Positions 22,744 to 33,449 of a stretch of DNA of 64,000 bases are shown here, one piece after another (the stretch's first letter is position 1; each line of letters starts with the position of its first letter). Source of the DNA: Icerya purchasi. Lineage: Eukaryota; Arthropoda; Insecta; Hemiptera; Monophlebidae. The notes under the pieces were generated by a model, which ran no database searches, was not told the origin of the DNA, and saw only the letters and a list, made by a program, of their open reading frames with translations. Position numbers and translations under genes: made by a program. The stretch spans positions 308,464,734 through 308,528,733 of the forward strand of contig CM077115.1 in the NCBI GenBank assembly GCA_039619475.1, in the 5' to 3' direction.

Positions 22744-23148
22744 CAGGCCCGTGCCCAGAATTGGGGGGGGGGGGGGTGAAAATTTTCTTCGCATATTTAT
22801 TTTATGAATAACAATACATTTTTCACTAATATTCGTACTATTAATAATTTCCATCATTTTGATTTACATAAATGAATTACCCCGTATACGAACATTAATA
22901 AAAATTACATATATGTTATTAATTACACACGTAATGAAAAATTTTGCATAAGATAATAATGAAGTACCTAAAAATATGGAGCATATTTTTTCTTTTTTCT
23001 TTTAAAGGTAGGTAAGAACATCCTAAAAAATCATCAATATTTATTTTACATTTGTGATTTTTTTCAGATTTTTGTGTATTCATAATAACTATTTCAGTTC
23101 TCATGGGGGGGGGTTAACCCCTAAAACCCCCCCGTGGACACGGCCTTG
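22744..23148 (-). mobile_element. Non-autonomous hAT-like element, copy B (405 bp)
   Basis: Reverse-complement sibling of 19578-19986. It is flanked by GTAACCGG (22736-22743) and GAAACCGG (23149-23156), 7/8 identical. Ends are CAGGCCCGTGCCCAG and, from the right, CAAGGCCGTGTCCACGG. It contains a run of 14 G near 22763. Confidence 0.8.
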
Positions 23149-23394
23149 GAAACCGGAAGCCAGTAGGTGTGGGGAAGGTTATGCCGAGTAAAAAGAGCGA
23201 GTAAAAAAAAAAGTACGAGAAGCGCAGAATATAATTTGAAATTTATTGATGGGACTTTTAATGACTGTTTGCTTAAAATAATCTGAACTGATGGCATTCT
23301 TTACACTTAGTTTGTGTAATGTGTGCCCGGGGTTTTTGCGGCGCAACTAGTAAACTAGTTAGAATTATGAGTGTGGTTGATGACGCGTAGTACA

Positions 23395-23965
23395 AGCGAG
23401 AGCAGTGCGGATCGATTCGTTTTTGTTTCGTATTGAGGAAGAAGAATGCGACAGAAACCTAGAGTTAATGAAAAAAGCGTATCGTGACGGAGTTGGTATT
23501 ACCCAAAAGTGTCATTTTTCATCGGTATCGCCAGTTCAAGATGAAAATCGGGTGACTTGATACAGCACGGTTGGTGAAGACTCATGACCTGTTCTTCAAT
23601 GAAGATCGTAAACTTTCTGTTCACCAAATTGCAGCAATAACGGATATTAAGAGCACAAATACTCTGCACACGCAATCATAATGAAAAACCCGAGCTGCAT
23701 TGTGTGTGCTCGTTATGGGTGATGCCCCATCATTTAAAAAAAAAAAAACAGCATGAAACTGATGCTGCATCCTTCATATTCGCCCGATCTGGCGCCGTGT
23801 GATTTTTAGCTATTTCCATTCCTAAAAAGGTACCTCAGAGACGTTCAATTCAAAACCACAATGGAAGTCCAGCATGCCTGCACAACGTTCTTCAAATCAC
23901 CTTCCGTGAAGAGCATTTCACGGAAATATTCAAAGTATCGCAGGTGATGATAGATTTTTTTGAAA
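23395..23965 (+). pseudogene. mariner transposase remnant, internally deleted
   Basis: Plus-strand pieces read 'ATETLELMKKAYRDG' (N-terminal helix-turn-helix) and 'HDLFFNEDRKLSVHQIAAI' (linker). After the central catalytic part is lost, 'LHPSYSPDLAPCDF' (usual PPYSPDLxPxDFFLF, ending in the third Asp of the DDD triad) follows, then a short C-terminus. About half of the ~345-residue length is missing. Confidence 0.75.
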
Positions 23966-24029
23966 ACGACCTTGCACCTCGTAAATTTTTTTATATTTTG
24001 TAAAGATTTTTTATCGCGCGGAAATAAAA

Positions 24030-24527
24030 ATTTTCTTTTTTTTGACATAATATTTTCTACTAAAATTATAGCTTTATTCCGTGCAGAATTGCCGTATTTT
24101 GACAAAAGTTGCACTCAAACACTCAAAATGATTTACTCTATACAATATGTGGTCGTCGACCCTGTGCACAGTGTTTCCAACCAACTTTTTCACTACCAAA
24201 ATTCAAACTTGCGCTAGTGAAGCCAAACTGGCTTTACATTAAACGATGTGGTTTGCCCCCCGAAACGTTTTAGTTCCGAACAAATTTTACTAACGGTGTG
24301 CAATTAGTTATGCTGCAACCCACCGTGGTTGCCAACCTCGTACACAGTATTGCTTCGACGTATTGAAAAAGTTGGTTGGCAACACTGCGCACAGCGTCGA
24401 CGACCACAAATTGTATAGAGTATAAAATGTTAAGTGTTTGAGTGCAACTTTCGTCAAAATGCGGTAATTCTATATGGAATAAAGCTATAATTTTAGGGGA
24501 AAAAATGTTATGTCGAAAAAAGGAAAT
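24030..24527. mobile_element. Palindromic (foldback) element with ~168-bp arms
   Basis: The arms 24030-24196 and 24360-24527 are near-perfect reverse complements, for example left 'AAAATTATAGCTTTATTCC', 'AGTTGCACTCAAACACT' and 'CCAACCAACTTTTTCA'. They surround a ~163-bp centre. Such a unit would fold into a long hairpin and behaves like a MITE. No clear target duplication was found, so the superfamily is open. Confidence 0.75.
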
Positions 24528-24989
24528 CTATTAGTGCAAGTTACTATGATTAATTGTTCTCCTTTCAAAGTTTTCCACGCTGATCAAACGATGGCTATGG
24601 AGGGGACATATCGTATTTTATAAAAAGCTTACTACTTACCTTATTCCTGTCTCCCCGAATGCTAAAAATCCCAATATGCCGGTACTCAGGTAGTGAGAGT
24701 ATCTGTATCTGTTTACAATTCTACTTACAAATTATTCCCAAAATTGGTTTCGTTCCGATTACTTTCCGGTACTTATAGGCGGCAACTTGTTCAATCTAGA
24801 GTCCAGTCCTTAGGGCAAAACTGTTTTAAGTCAGTCTACCTACTTCATCTTGACATTATTTTAAATAATGGATCAGAATTCCTCGAATTGGTTCCCCATT
24901 ATCAACAGAACAGTTGTATGGGCATTACTCTTTACACTCCGTGCCTCCTTCAACTGATTTTAATTTGATGTTTTACCATCGATCACGAT

Positions 24990-25210
24990 ATGCAATTTTT
25001 AGTCCACTCCTGAACATAGGCTTCCCCAACCGTTTCCGGTCATTTCTGTTCTGCACGCTTCTTCTCTGATTCTTTCAGTCACCTTTGCTATATCGTCTTT
25101 CCATCTTGATATAGGTCATCCCCGTTTCCTTTTCTTACCCATCGACCGCCATGGCAATTTAAATTTTGACCATCTATTTTCTTTACTTTGCGCCAAAAGC
25201 ATTGCCTAGA
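24990..25210 (-). mobile_element. RTE-like LINE 3' fragment
   Basis: The minus strand reads 'WKDDIAKVTERI...CRTEMTGNGWGSLCS', the C-terminal region and 3' end of LINEs also found at 6.8-7.1 kb and 28.7 kb. Short and 5'-truncated. Confidence 0.5.
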
Positions 25211-25604
25211 ACAGCGATAATAATTTCCGTCTAAAGGATTATTTATAATTTGTGTGCAATAATCACAGTCACAGAGCGATATATGTTTACTTTACAAGTA
25301 ATGGAAGTATAATAACGATCTGTCTGTTGTAGACTCGTTCTAAAATTTTTGTATAACACAATATTTCTGAATTTCTTGTACATTATTACTTTAGTATAAC
25401 ATAAATTTATCATCCGTGATATATGATAAATTGTTAAATTTGACAAGACGTTATCTCTATAATCAAATATTTTTATTATTAATTAGCGATTCTTTAGTGA
25501 CGTTCGGTTGATATGGACAATCTACAACTACAACTGACATAACAAACTGATTTCACCCAGCCAAGGGAACAGGCTGGCTTTAGGCATTATGTATCACAAA
25601 TGAA

Positions 25605-25631
25605 CATATATATATATATATATATATATAT
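25605..25631. repeat. (TA)n microsatellite
   Basis: About 13 TA units preceding a LINE fragment. Confidence 0.9.
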
Positions 25632-25639
25632 TAACAGTA

Positions 25640-26230
25640 GGATTGCTGGTACAATTGGGTAGGAACTAAATTCGCTAGAAATAAACGAGGTGTATGAAAA
25701 ATAGATCAATTACGAATGTCAGCTAAAATGCAAGTAAATTTATGGAACAAAACTAGAAAAATCCTATTAGGAATTAGACAAACAGCCAAACTGATTTACC
25801 TCAGCATTAGGAACTATATTTAGGAATTTAAACCGGTGAACAAGAGGCATTAGGATAGACAGTGAATACTCAAATCAGCTGAGATTTGCAGATGGCACAT
25901 TACTCACTAGTATAAGTGCAGTGGAGCTTCGATCGATAATAATGTACTTAAACATGTAATGTAACAACGTAGAATTAAAAATCAACTTACATAAATAGGA
26001 AAATAATGACGAACATTGAGGAAAATATGCGAAAAACAAAAATACAGGAAAAATAGAACAAGTGTATAATTTTACATATTTAGATCGATAAATTACGACC
26101 AAAAGCAGTTAGTAACAAAAACTGAAATAACAAGAAGAATATTATTGTTATAGACTGCAGTTTGCAAAATTTGGCGATAATAGGGAATTTAGGTTACAGC
26201 TGAGACGCAAAGAATGCCAACAACAACAGC
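25640..26230 (+). mobile_element. RTE-like LINE RT fragment
   Basis: Plus-strand frames read 'RGIRIDSEYSNQLRFADGTL' (motif C, FADD changed to FADG) and downstream 'VYNFTYLDR' (usual FxYLG). Heavily decayed; no 5' or 3' ends resolved. Confidence 0.6.
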
Positions 26231-26239
26231 CAAGAGTTA

Positions 26240-28670
26240 GCAACATTTAACCCCAATATCATGCACACATGCTGAAAAGTAATATCACTTTAGGTCTCTA
26301 GCATCGTGCACCTGAAAATAATTCAAATTTTCTGTCCAGAGCAGTATTAAGGGTATCACTTAAGCACATTCTTCTTTCGAAGTTGTTTTAGATCGATTAG
26401 CGATGGGCGGGATTTCACTTCACCGTGAGTTTTTCACCAATCACTGAAATTCATTGTCTTACAGTGATCACATATTGAAATAAAGCGCGAAATTTCACTG
26501 TATCCAACTGAACAATAAAATTATCAGTTTCGTATTTGGTAGGTTAGAATGGTGTTTGTCATAAGTTTCGATTTTCGATGATGGACATATCTGTAAGTCT
26601 TGATTTACCGTAATTAATAAATAGTCAATTTAGATTTTATCTTTTATTTTTAAGTAATTTCCTATTTACTTTACTGTTCATCAATGTCATGAGATTAACT
26701 TTTTAGGGAAGTTTTAAATAAAATTGAATATATGAAAAAGAAAACCTGTTATTGTATAATTTAAACTAATAAACAAGCAACTATATTGTGTAAACAATAA
26801 ATGTGAAGTTAAATAACTAATTGTAGATAAAATGTTTTCTTATTCTATTTTAAAATTATGAATTCTAAAAGTATATAATATTGTAGAAATGTATTTTACT
26901 ACATTTGTTACTGGCAATGTATAGAAAACATTCTTTAAAATGTTTATGTAACGTATGTAATTTATTTTTTAATCAATGTATAAAATAATTTTTCTTAAAT
27001 TATATACTACTGTTTCATAAATTGTAAAGTGTATAAGCGTTACACATAGAATGTAATGAATGTATCGGATGAGTATAAAAATCATTATATGACTTTGAAT
27101 AATGGTTATTTTATTGCAAATTATTATAATAAATTATTTTATATTTTCATAATTTGTTCACATGCATTTTATGTAATGTCTAAACATTGTCCAAGAGTAA
27201 CAAATGTACATAATTAAGAAAAAACTTTATATTGATTCATTAATTTTATATATTATAAAGAGTTTGTGTAACTTAACCTCAGTCCGATCTAAATGTACAA
27301 ATAAATTGTACAGTATTAAAACAAATATGATTGTGAAAATATATGTAATAATATAATTATCCACAAGGATTCAATTTAAAAAAATTATTTATATGTAAAT
27401 TTGAAAATGTGATTAATTTTTCATACGGAATCGACACTATCTGCATTTGTGATTTCGAATGCTTACATTTTTTTCTCTTCATAAAGTATAATAAGTCTTT
27501 TCATTTGTAGTTCCTCCAGTTAAAAATTATGTAACTAAAATATTAATTAACATTTTGACAGCAAATGTAAGACTATGAAGGAGGTACGAACGGCAGTTAT
27601 TTTTGTAAATTTCGATAGTAGTTTGTTTTATTTTTGGCATATGGTATATATATTTTGAAATATATTATACAAAATGTGAAATAAAAAAAAATCACAATTA
27701 CCTATTAATATTTTAACGTAAGCCGATTATAGCTAACCTGTAATTTAAAGTATAGTATACTGGTTTTTATATTTTTATCTAGAAAATCAACTTCAATTAA
27801 AGATTATTAATGTTTAAAATAGGAAATATATAATTTTCAAATGAAACTGAAAATATGGTGTCTTCAAAAGTGTGAATTATTGACTAATGAAAATATTTGG
27901 AATAATCTTTTCAATAAATCGACGATATCTGTTAAAAATGTAAAAAAAAAACAAAAGTAACCGTTATATATGTTTGCATTTTACAATAATTAATGTTTAC
28001 ATGAGACGTAATAACATGCAAAAATAAGAGTTATACAGTATACATATCACACATTAAATAAATGAAAATTTAGAAATATGTAATTTCTCTGAATTGTATA
28101 TTAATTTTATTATTGGCGAACATATTTCTATACGCTCGCAAAATAGTCATTTTTAGAAATATGAGCGATATATATAAAAATATAAAGAATATATACATGT
28201 ATATACGAAATCAAGTCATTTTATAATTTCAGACAAGTTACTTGTTAAAAATTCTGTAAGTAATTTAATAAACGATATAGAATAATTAGAAAAGCTCCAT
28301 ATTTTCCTTCCAGCCGTACGTCAAATTCATTTCTTCATCGTCGTGAGACTAAACCTTGAAATAAACGGTGAAATTTCACTATTTTAAATCACCGTTAAAT
28401 TCACTGAATAATCACCGCGAACGGCATTGCACGGTTTAGCTAATCCCTACTTCTGATAAACTGTGATCAAAGAACATCCATGATCCGAGATCGGGATATT
28501 TTAACGGTAGTTCTTTTGTCTTGTGATATATAATTGTCAGAGTTAGTTGACACTTTGGCAATTTTTAATATCATTTGTGTTTACTTGATTTTTTTAGCCG
28601 ATAAATATATATTTCTGAGTATTTTGGAAGCTTTGCAATAGTTTTTTTTTTTTTTTTTTCGTAATCGAAA
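26240..28670. other. Long AT-rich block bounded by TTTCAC/GTGAA clusters; no gene recognised
   Basis: No coding frame was supported. Clusters of TTTCACTG/CAGTGAA-type words occur at 26410-26510 and again at 28355-28420, which might be two ends of a single 2-kb repeat. Alignment in either orientation was not convincing. Confidence 0.4.
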
Positions 28671-28679
28671 CTTAACAAT

Positions 28680-28910
28680 TCACTCTTCTTCTCTCTTCTT
28701 CGTTAGCCATTATCAGTCCACTGCTGCACGAAGGCTTCCCCCAAATTTTCTCCAAACGCTGCAATCTTATGCTTCTTCCCGCCAGTTTACTCCGAATTTT
28801 TAAATTTCATCTTTCCATTGTATTCTCGGGCGTCCTAAGGGTCGTTTGCCATCAGGTTTTCATGATGTTGTCACACTTATCCAGCGGTTTTCGTCTCTTT
28901 CACTAGTAAA
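28680..28910 (-). mobile_element. RTE-like LINE 3' fragment
   Basis: On the minus strand the fragment reads toward a 3' end carrying the 'CAGTGGACTGATAATGGCTAACGAAG' type of sequence and an AGAAG-rich tail (28681-28706). This is the common end of RTE-like LINEs in insects. Its coding part is degenerate. Confidence 0.5.
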
Positions 28911-29390
28911 TATAAAAGAAAAAAATGATCTAAATTTTTAAAATTTTACTCCATTATCTTTAGTTCTTCTAATAACGAACTATTTGATATTAAATATTTT
29001 CTTTAATATAAGTTTATATAAAGTACTCTTGTTTTTGTAACCCTTAAAACATATTGCACATTGGAAATAGTCATAATTAGAAACAGTATTGTATATTAAA
29101 AAAAAAAAGAAACCTTTTAAATTTATTGTAAATTGTAAATAAATAAAATACAAAACCAAATTAAAGAATATAATATTTACAAACTAAAAATCAAATTCCG
29201 TTTATGTTTTTTTCATGTTCCCCTAAATAATGTACGTATATTTATAATTCAATATATATATATATGTCAAAATATTTTATTGTCATAATGTTCTTATATG
29301 TGTTTTTTAATCGTGCTCGGGGCATTACGCGTTCGATCGTTATTATTATAATGTAGAATGGCGTCGAAAAATCACAGATATTAAAACTAG

Positions 29391-29466
29391 TTATTTTTGG
29401 GTGTCGTTATGTCGACAACGAGTTAGGATAATAACAGGTTCCTATTATATCTGTTACTTTTGATCT
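29391..29466 (+). repeat. Inverted repeat arm, left
   Basis: Imperfect reverse-complement partner of 31003-31080 (core here 'ATGTCGACAACGAGTTAGGA' and 'ATAACAGGTTCCTA'). The arms lie 1.5 kb apart just upstream of the CtIP homologue. The interior has no transposase frame. Confidence 0.65.
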
Positions 29467-29469
29467 AGT

Positions 29470-31000
29470 AGCAGGTGATATTTAAAAACAAAATATAGAG
29501 AAACCGCAAATCGCTGAATTATTATAATTGAATTACAATTGTTGATATTATATAAGATATTATTACAAATTATGTTTCTTTTATATATCTGAAATATATT
29601 AATAAAATTTTTATATTGTCTAATTACAATTACTTAAATTTAAAAAAGTAATATCTAAGATTGCTCATTTTAAAGACTCAAGTTAGAAACTTAAAATATT
29701 GTTTTGAAAAATGTATGGATTTTATGGTAATTTTATCATAATGTAAAATTTCACTTCGTTTCCAATAAATTGTTAAGCCCTTTCGCTACGTAGAATTGTA
29801 TGCTATGTACTGCTTTTATAAATCCGAGTAAAATCTAAAAAGGAACAATACTTCAGCATACATTTGGAATAAAGTTTATATAATTAATCATGAAGAATTC
29901 ATTCCCAATTCTAAACTAATTCCTAGCTATTATATATTCATTAAACGGACACTGTTAATAATGGCTAAATTTGCTACTGGCAAAATTTTTGACAGTAAAA
30001 ATTAATATTTGATAAAAATATAAAATTTTTTTAAATAACGCATTTTACACACAAATAAATATATAAATGAGAGAATAAAGGGAGATATATAAATATACCC
30101 AACATGTTCAATCTCCGCCTTTGCATTTTCCTACATGCTACTCTTTTATCCCCCCCCCCTTTTCAGGGACAAATCCTGGGTGCGCCAATAGTAATAAATT
30201 TATGTATGGTATATTGAAAGATTATCAAAGCAAACATAATAATTGTGTATGCTTTAATTTTCCTATGACGAATATTTTTTGAAACATTCTGGACACTGTA
30301 ATCAAGAAAGCACTTCATTTTCTTAATTATCATTTCAGCTTTACAACTAACTTTTTTTGTAGGCTGTAATCGAAATATTTTTTTCCTTACTGAATGATCA
30401 TTCTGCAAAATGTTTTAAAATATAAGTAAACTTATATTTTATTATTTAACTAATGTTTGTCTGTAATTTAAAAATTAAAAATTTACTAATTCAGAGGTTT
30501 CTTGTGATTTTCTCTTATTATATTGCGGCCCATGAGTACATTGCATTAATGATGTGGTAATATTTATAAATGACTCCAAACATAAGAATATCCATGCTAA
30601 TTTATCGCCTATATATTTAAATTTACAGAAATTGTTAATAAAATCTCATTTCCATTATATGATACAGAAAATACTATTTTTAGAATACAACATACTTTTA
30701 TTTTTTCGTGAAGTCCTAATAAAAAACGTAAAACCTTTTGATAATAAGAAGTTATTAAAAATTTGACAATTACGTTCTACTTCAATAAAGCATAAATACG
30801 AATTTATATTTTCAATAAAGTTGTTTAGGATTTGAAAAATTTCTTCATTTTTAAACATTTTATTTAAAAACAGAAAAAATAACTTCAGAACAATAACAAC
30901 AAACAATGAAGAATTCTAAATAGCGAAACTAAAATTTATAGATAAGTAAAGTTGTGAGATTTAAAATAATAGAACGAATGTTAAAAAGAACAATCATGTT
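29470..31000. other. No gene recognised (between inverted repeat arms)
   Basis: Very AT-rich. The frames at 30163-30408 and 30655-30906 (minus) are low-complexity and carry no recognised motif. A C run lies near 30150. Confidence 0.4.
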
Positions 31001-31002
31001 AG

Positions 31003-31080
31003 TAATCAAAAATAACAGCTATTGTAGGAACCTGTTATTCTCCTAACTTGTTGTCGACATAGCAATACTCGTTATTTTTA
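31003..31080 (-). repeat. Inverted repeat arm, right
   Basis: Partner of 29391-29466. It ends about 280 bp before the CtIP start codon and so may lie in the gene's promoter or 5' untranslated region. Confidence 0.65.
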
Positions 31081-31330
31081 CCAAAACGATTTCGAGAGCG
31101 GACCTTATTCGAGAGTCGTTCTCGAAGAAAGTAGAGTTCACGAGCGAGAACTATCACTATTATTGATCCTGAAATAGTTTCATGTTATTACCAGTTTTAA
31201 TGTAAACTTTAAATTCATTCGTTTTACATTTTTCACGCTTTGAAATAACAATCTTTGTGTGATTTTTTCAATATTTTCAGCCATAAACTCGGTTGAAATT
31301 TAACGCATGTGTAAATATTCTTATATTGTT

Positions 31331-31347
31331 GTTTTTTTTTCTCATAG
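31331..31347 (+). promoter_or_regulatory. Splice acceptor just upstream of the CtIP start codon
   Basis: A polypyrimidine run followed by CTCATAG, with AG at 31346-31347, lies 11 bases before ATG 31359. An exon would begin GAACCCAACTAATGG. A 5' untranslated exon is implied upstream but could not be placed. Confidence 0.6.
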
Positions 31348-31358
31348 GAACCCAACTA

Positions 31359-32753
31359 ATGGCTAAGAAAACTAGTTTTTCTTCCGAAATCGCGAGCGAC
31401 CGGGATAAGTCCAATTTTCGAAACGAGGAAAACAATTTTTCCACTAATAATTCAGAATTAAACGATATAATTATCCTTTTGAAACAGGTAATAAGTAAAG
31501 TTAATAATTTTGACGTTCAGTATTTGCAAACGGTAAATCGATCTATAGAATTAGATAAAAAATGTACCACGTTACAACTGGAAATAGACGAGTTAAAAAA
31601 TCGGAAATGTCCGAAATGTTCCGCGCTGAAAAAGTATAAACGTAAAGCGAAAGAAGTTAAATCTCGATTGATGTCTATTGCCAACATTTTAAATTCCGAA
31701 AATAATTCAAATAGCGATTCATTAATTGACAGTTTGAATTCACAGTTATTAAACAATGGAATTGAAATTGGTAAACGTAAACATAGCGATGAAGAGGAAG
31801 ACGACGACGATGATAATTCTGATGAACCGAAAGATATTAATTTAAGTGAATGTAAGTGGTACGGGGAAAATAATTCAGACCCGGAAAATAAGGGAGCAGC
31901 ATCTCCGAAAAAATCAAAAAATAATATTACGGACGATGAAAACTGCAGTCCGGTAATACATAGTTACGATTTAAAACATCGTATTAAGAGCAGACGTTTA
32001 AATGATTTATCGTCATCAGAAGGCCACGGTTTTGAAAAATTAAGAGAAGATCAAATATCACCACCTGCTCTTGCCAGTAGTAGCGGCAATAATAGCAAAA
32101 CAAATTACAGTTTCGATTCGAAAAAATATGACAGCGGAAACGTTGAAATGGTTAATGAAAAGAAAACGTGGTCCCTGAAAAAGAGTCATCAAATATTACC
32201 ACCCAATAACGGGAAATTAAAGCAAACGACGCTATCGGTTATGGTTGCGAAAGAACAAGACATATCAAAAATTCCTGAATTTAACGGGGGAATTGCACAA
32301 TCTAAAACTGACTGTGACGTAAACGAAGCCACTTTTATGCCCGACGCTTCCAGTACTGTTGTAGAAGAAGTTGGTAAAGTGAAGACACAGAAAAAAGTAA
32401 ACGAGGAAGGAGTTGATAAAACTCAAGAAAAGAGTGAAGATAAATTTCCAGCGGACGGCATTGTTAATAAAAATCCGTCGGAAGAAAAAAAAATTGTTAT
32501 GCGAAAGAAATTTTATAAACCGCCAAGTCCGTCGTACAAATACAGGAGGGATGCATTGAAAAATCGAGTGGAAAGAAAAAAGTTACCGGGACAAGCTTGC
32601 CAAGAATGTAATTCGTTTTATGAAAAGCTAGACATGTCCGATTCGCAACGGAAAAAAATGATCGATAAATGTTCTCGGCATCGTGATAAGTATCCCATTC
32701 AAATATTAACACCACCAGGATTTTGGAATCCTCGCTTTGACGACTCTGATTAA
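31359..32753 (+). CDS. CtIP: CtIP/RBBP8/Sae2 family DNA end-resection factor
   Basis: Nuclear cofactor that licenses the MRE11-RAD50-NBS1 nuclease to start resection of DNA double-strand breaks (family knowledge). I chose ATG 31359 (464 residues) because the 22 codons before it are an intron's pyrimidine tract and acceptor, although the frame is open from 31293. Residues 33-110 are leucine/lysine-rich and suit the N-terminal coiled coil, with C84-P-K-C87. Residues 145-156 are an acidic run. The middle is polar and looks disordered. The C-terminus holds the Sae2 signature: C414-x2-C417, C438-x2-H441 and 'LTPPGFW' with T451-P, the equivalent of the CDK-phosphorylated Thr-Pro that activates the family. 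The protein stops eight residues after the FW. It is shorter than vertebrate CtIP (~900) but plausible for an insect. One coding exon, no stops: apparently functional. Confidence 0.88.
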   Translation: MAKKTSFSSEIASDRDKSNFRNEENNFSTNNSELNDIIILLKQVISKVNNFDVQYLQTVNRSIELDKKCTTLQLEIDELKNRKCPKCSALKKYKRKAKEVKSRLMSIANILNSENNSNSDSLIDSLNSQLLNNGIEIGKRKHSDEEEDDDDDNSDEPKDINLSECKWYGENNSDPENKGAASPKKSKNNITDDENCSPVIHSYDLKHRIKSRRLNDLSSSEGHGFEKLREDQISPPALASSSGNNSKTNYSFDSKKYDSGNVEMVNEKKTWSLKKSHQILPPNNGKLKQTTLSVMVAKEQDISKIPEFNGGIAQSKTDCDVNEATFMPDASSTVVEEVGKVKTQKKVNEEGVDKTQEKSEDKFPADGIVNKNPSEEKKIVMRKKFYKPPSPSYKYRRDALKNRVERKKLPGQACQECNSFYEKLDMSDSQRKKMIDKCSRHRDKYPIQILTPPGFWNPRFDDSD

Positions 32754-32867
32754 GTTGATTATTTCTTCTCGTACGAATATCAGTAAGTTTTTTTACATGC
32801 ACTTTATTTAGTGTTAACTGAATTTTTTTATTTTAATCTTAGTTTATGAAATTGCTTAAATTTATTA

Positions 32868-32873
32868 ATTAAA
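32868..32873 (+). terminator. Candidate polyadenylation signal (ATTAAA) of CtIP
   Basis: ATTAAA lies 115 bases after the stop codon. An 18-A run at 32932-32949 follows. In AT-rich sequence such hexamers arise by chance, so this is only a candidate. Confidence 0.4.
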
Positions 32874-32959
32874 AATATTTTTGATTTTATGCAGAAGACA
32901 ATTTATTTACGATCTTCAAATACCTTACTCGAAAAAAAAAAAAAAAAAAGATAAGTTAA

Positions 32960-33440
32960 AATTATAAGTGTACGATGTTAGAAAAAGCAGATATGCATTT
33001 TACGATTAGGGAAAAATGTAGTATATAATGTATACTTATTAAGGACTAATTCTTACGTTGGTGGTAATAAGAAAATTCTGTTATGTTTTTGTATTATTTA
33101 AAAATCGTGTTACAAAATCTGTTACGTTTTTGTGCCATGTTTAAAAGAAATTAATTTTCTCTTCTGTTGTTTGTACTATCCTTTCTGATGTCATTCTCAA
33201 GTCACGGGTGATAAACAAATCTGTTACGAAAAATTAAGGCATAGTCAAATAAATCTGACTCTGTTGTAAGAATTATAAAATACTATGATCTGGAGGTCTA
33301 CTGGATGTCCCTGTAGTGAGAACCGAAATATTAAGTTAAATATATATACATATATATGTATATTTTTTACTGTCATTCTTCTGGTCAAAGTAATAAGAAA
33401 TTACAAGAAGTAAAGCAATATTTCTTTTTTTTTGACAAGA
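32960..33440. other. No gene recognised
   Basis: AT-rich sequence after the CtIP homologue; no supported feature. Confidence 0.4.
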
Positions 33441-33449
33441 AAGGACCAA

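Noticed and set aside
31293..31358. Signal-peptide-like start (MKFNACVNILILLFFFLIG) at the beginning of the CtIP open frame
   Set aside because: The Leu/Phe run is encoded by a polypyrimidine tract ending in CTCATAG, a splice acceptor. A nuclear DNA-repair factor needs no signal peptide, and ATG 31359 gives a sensible start.
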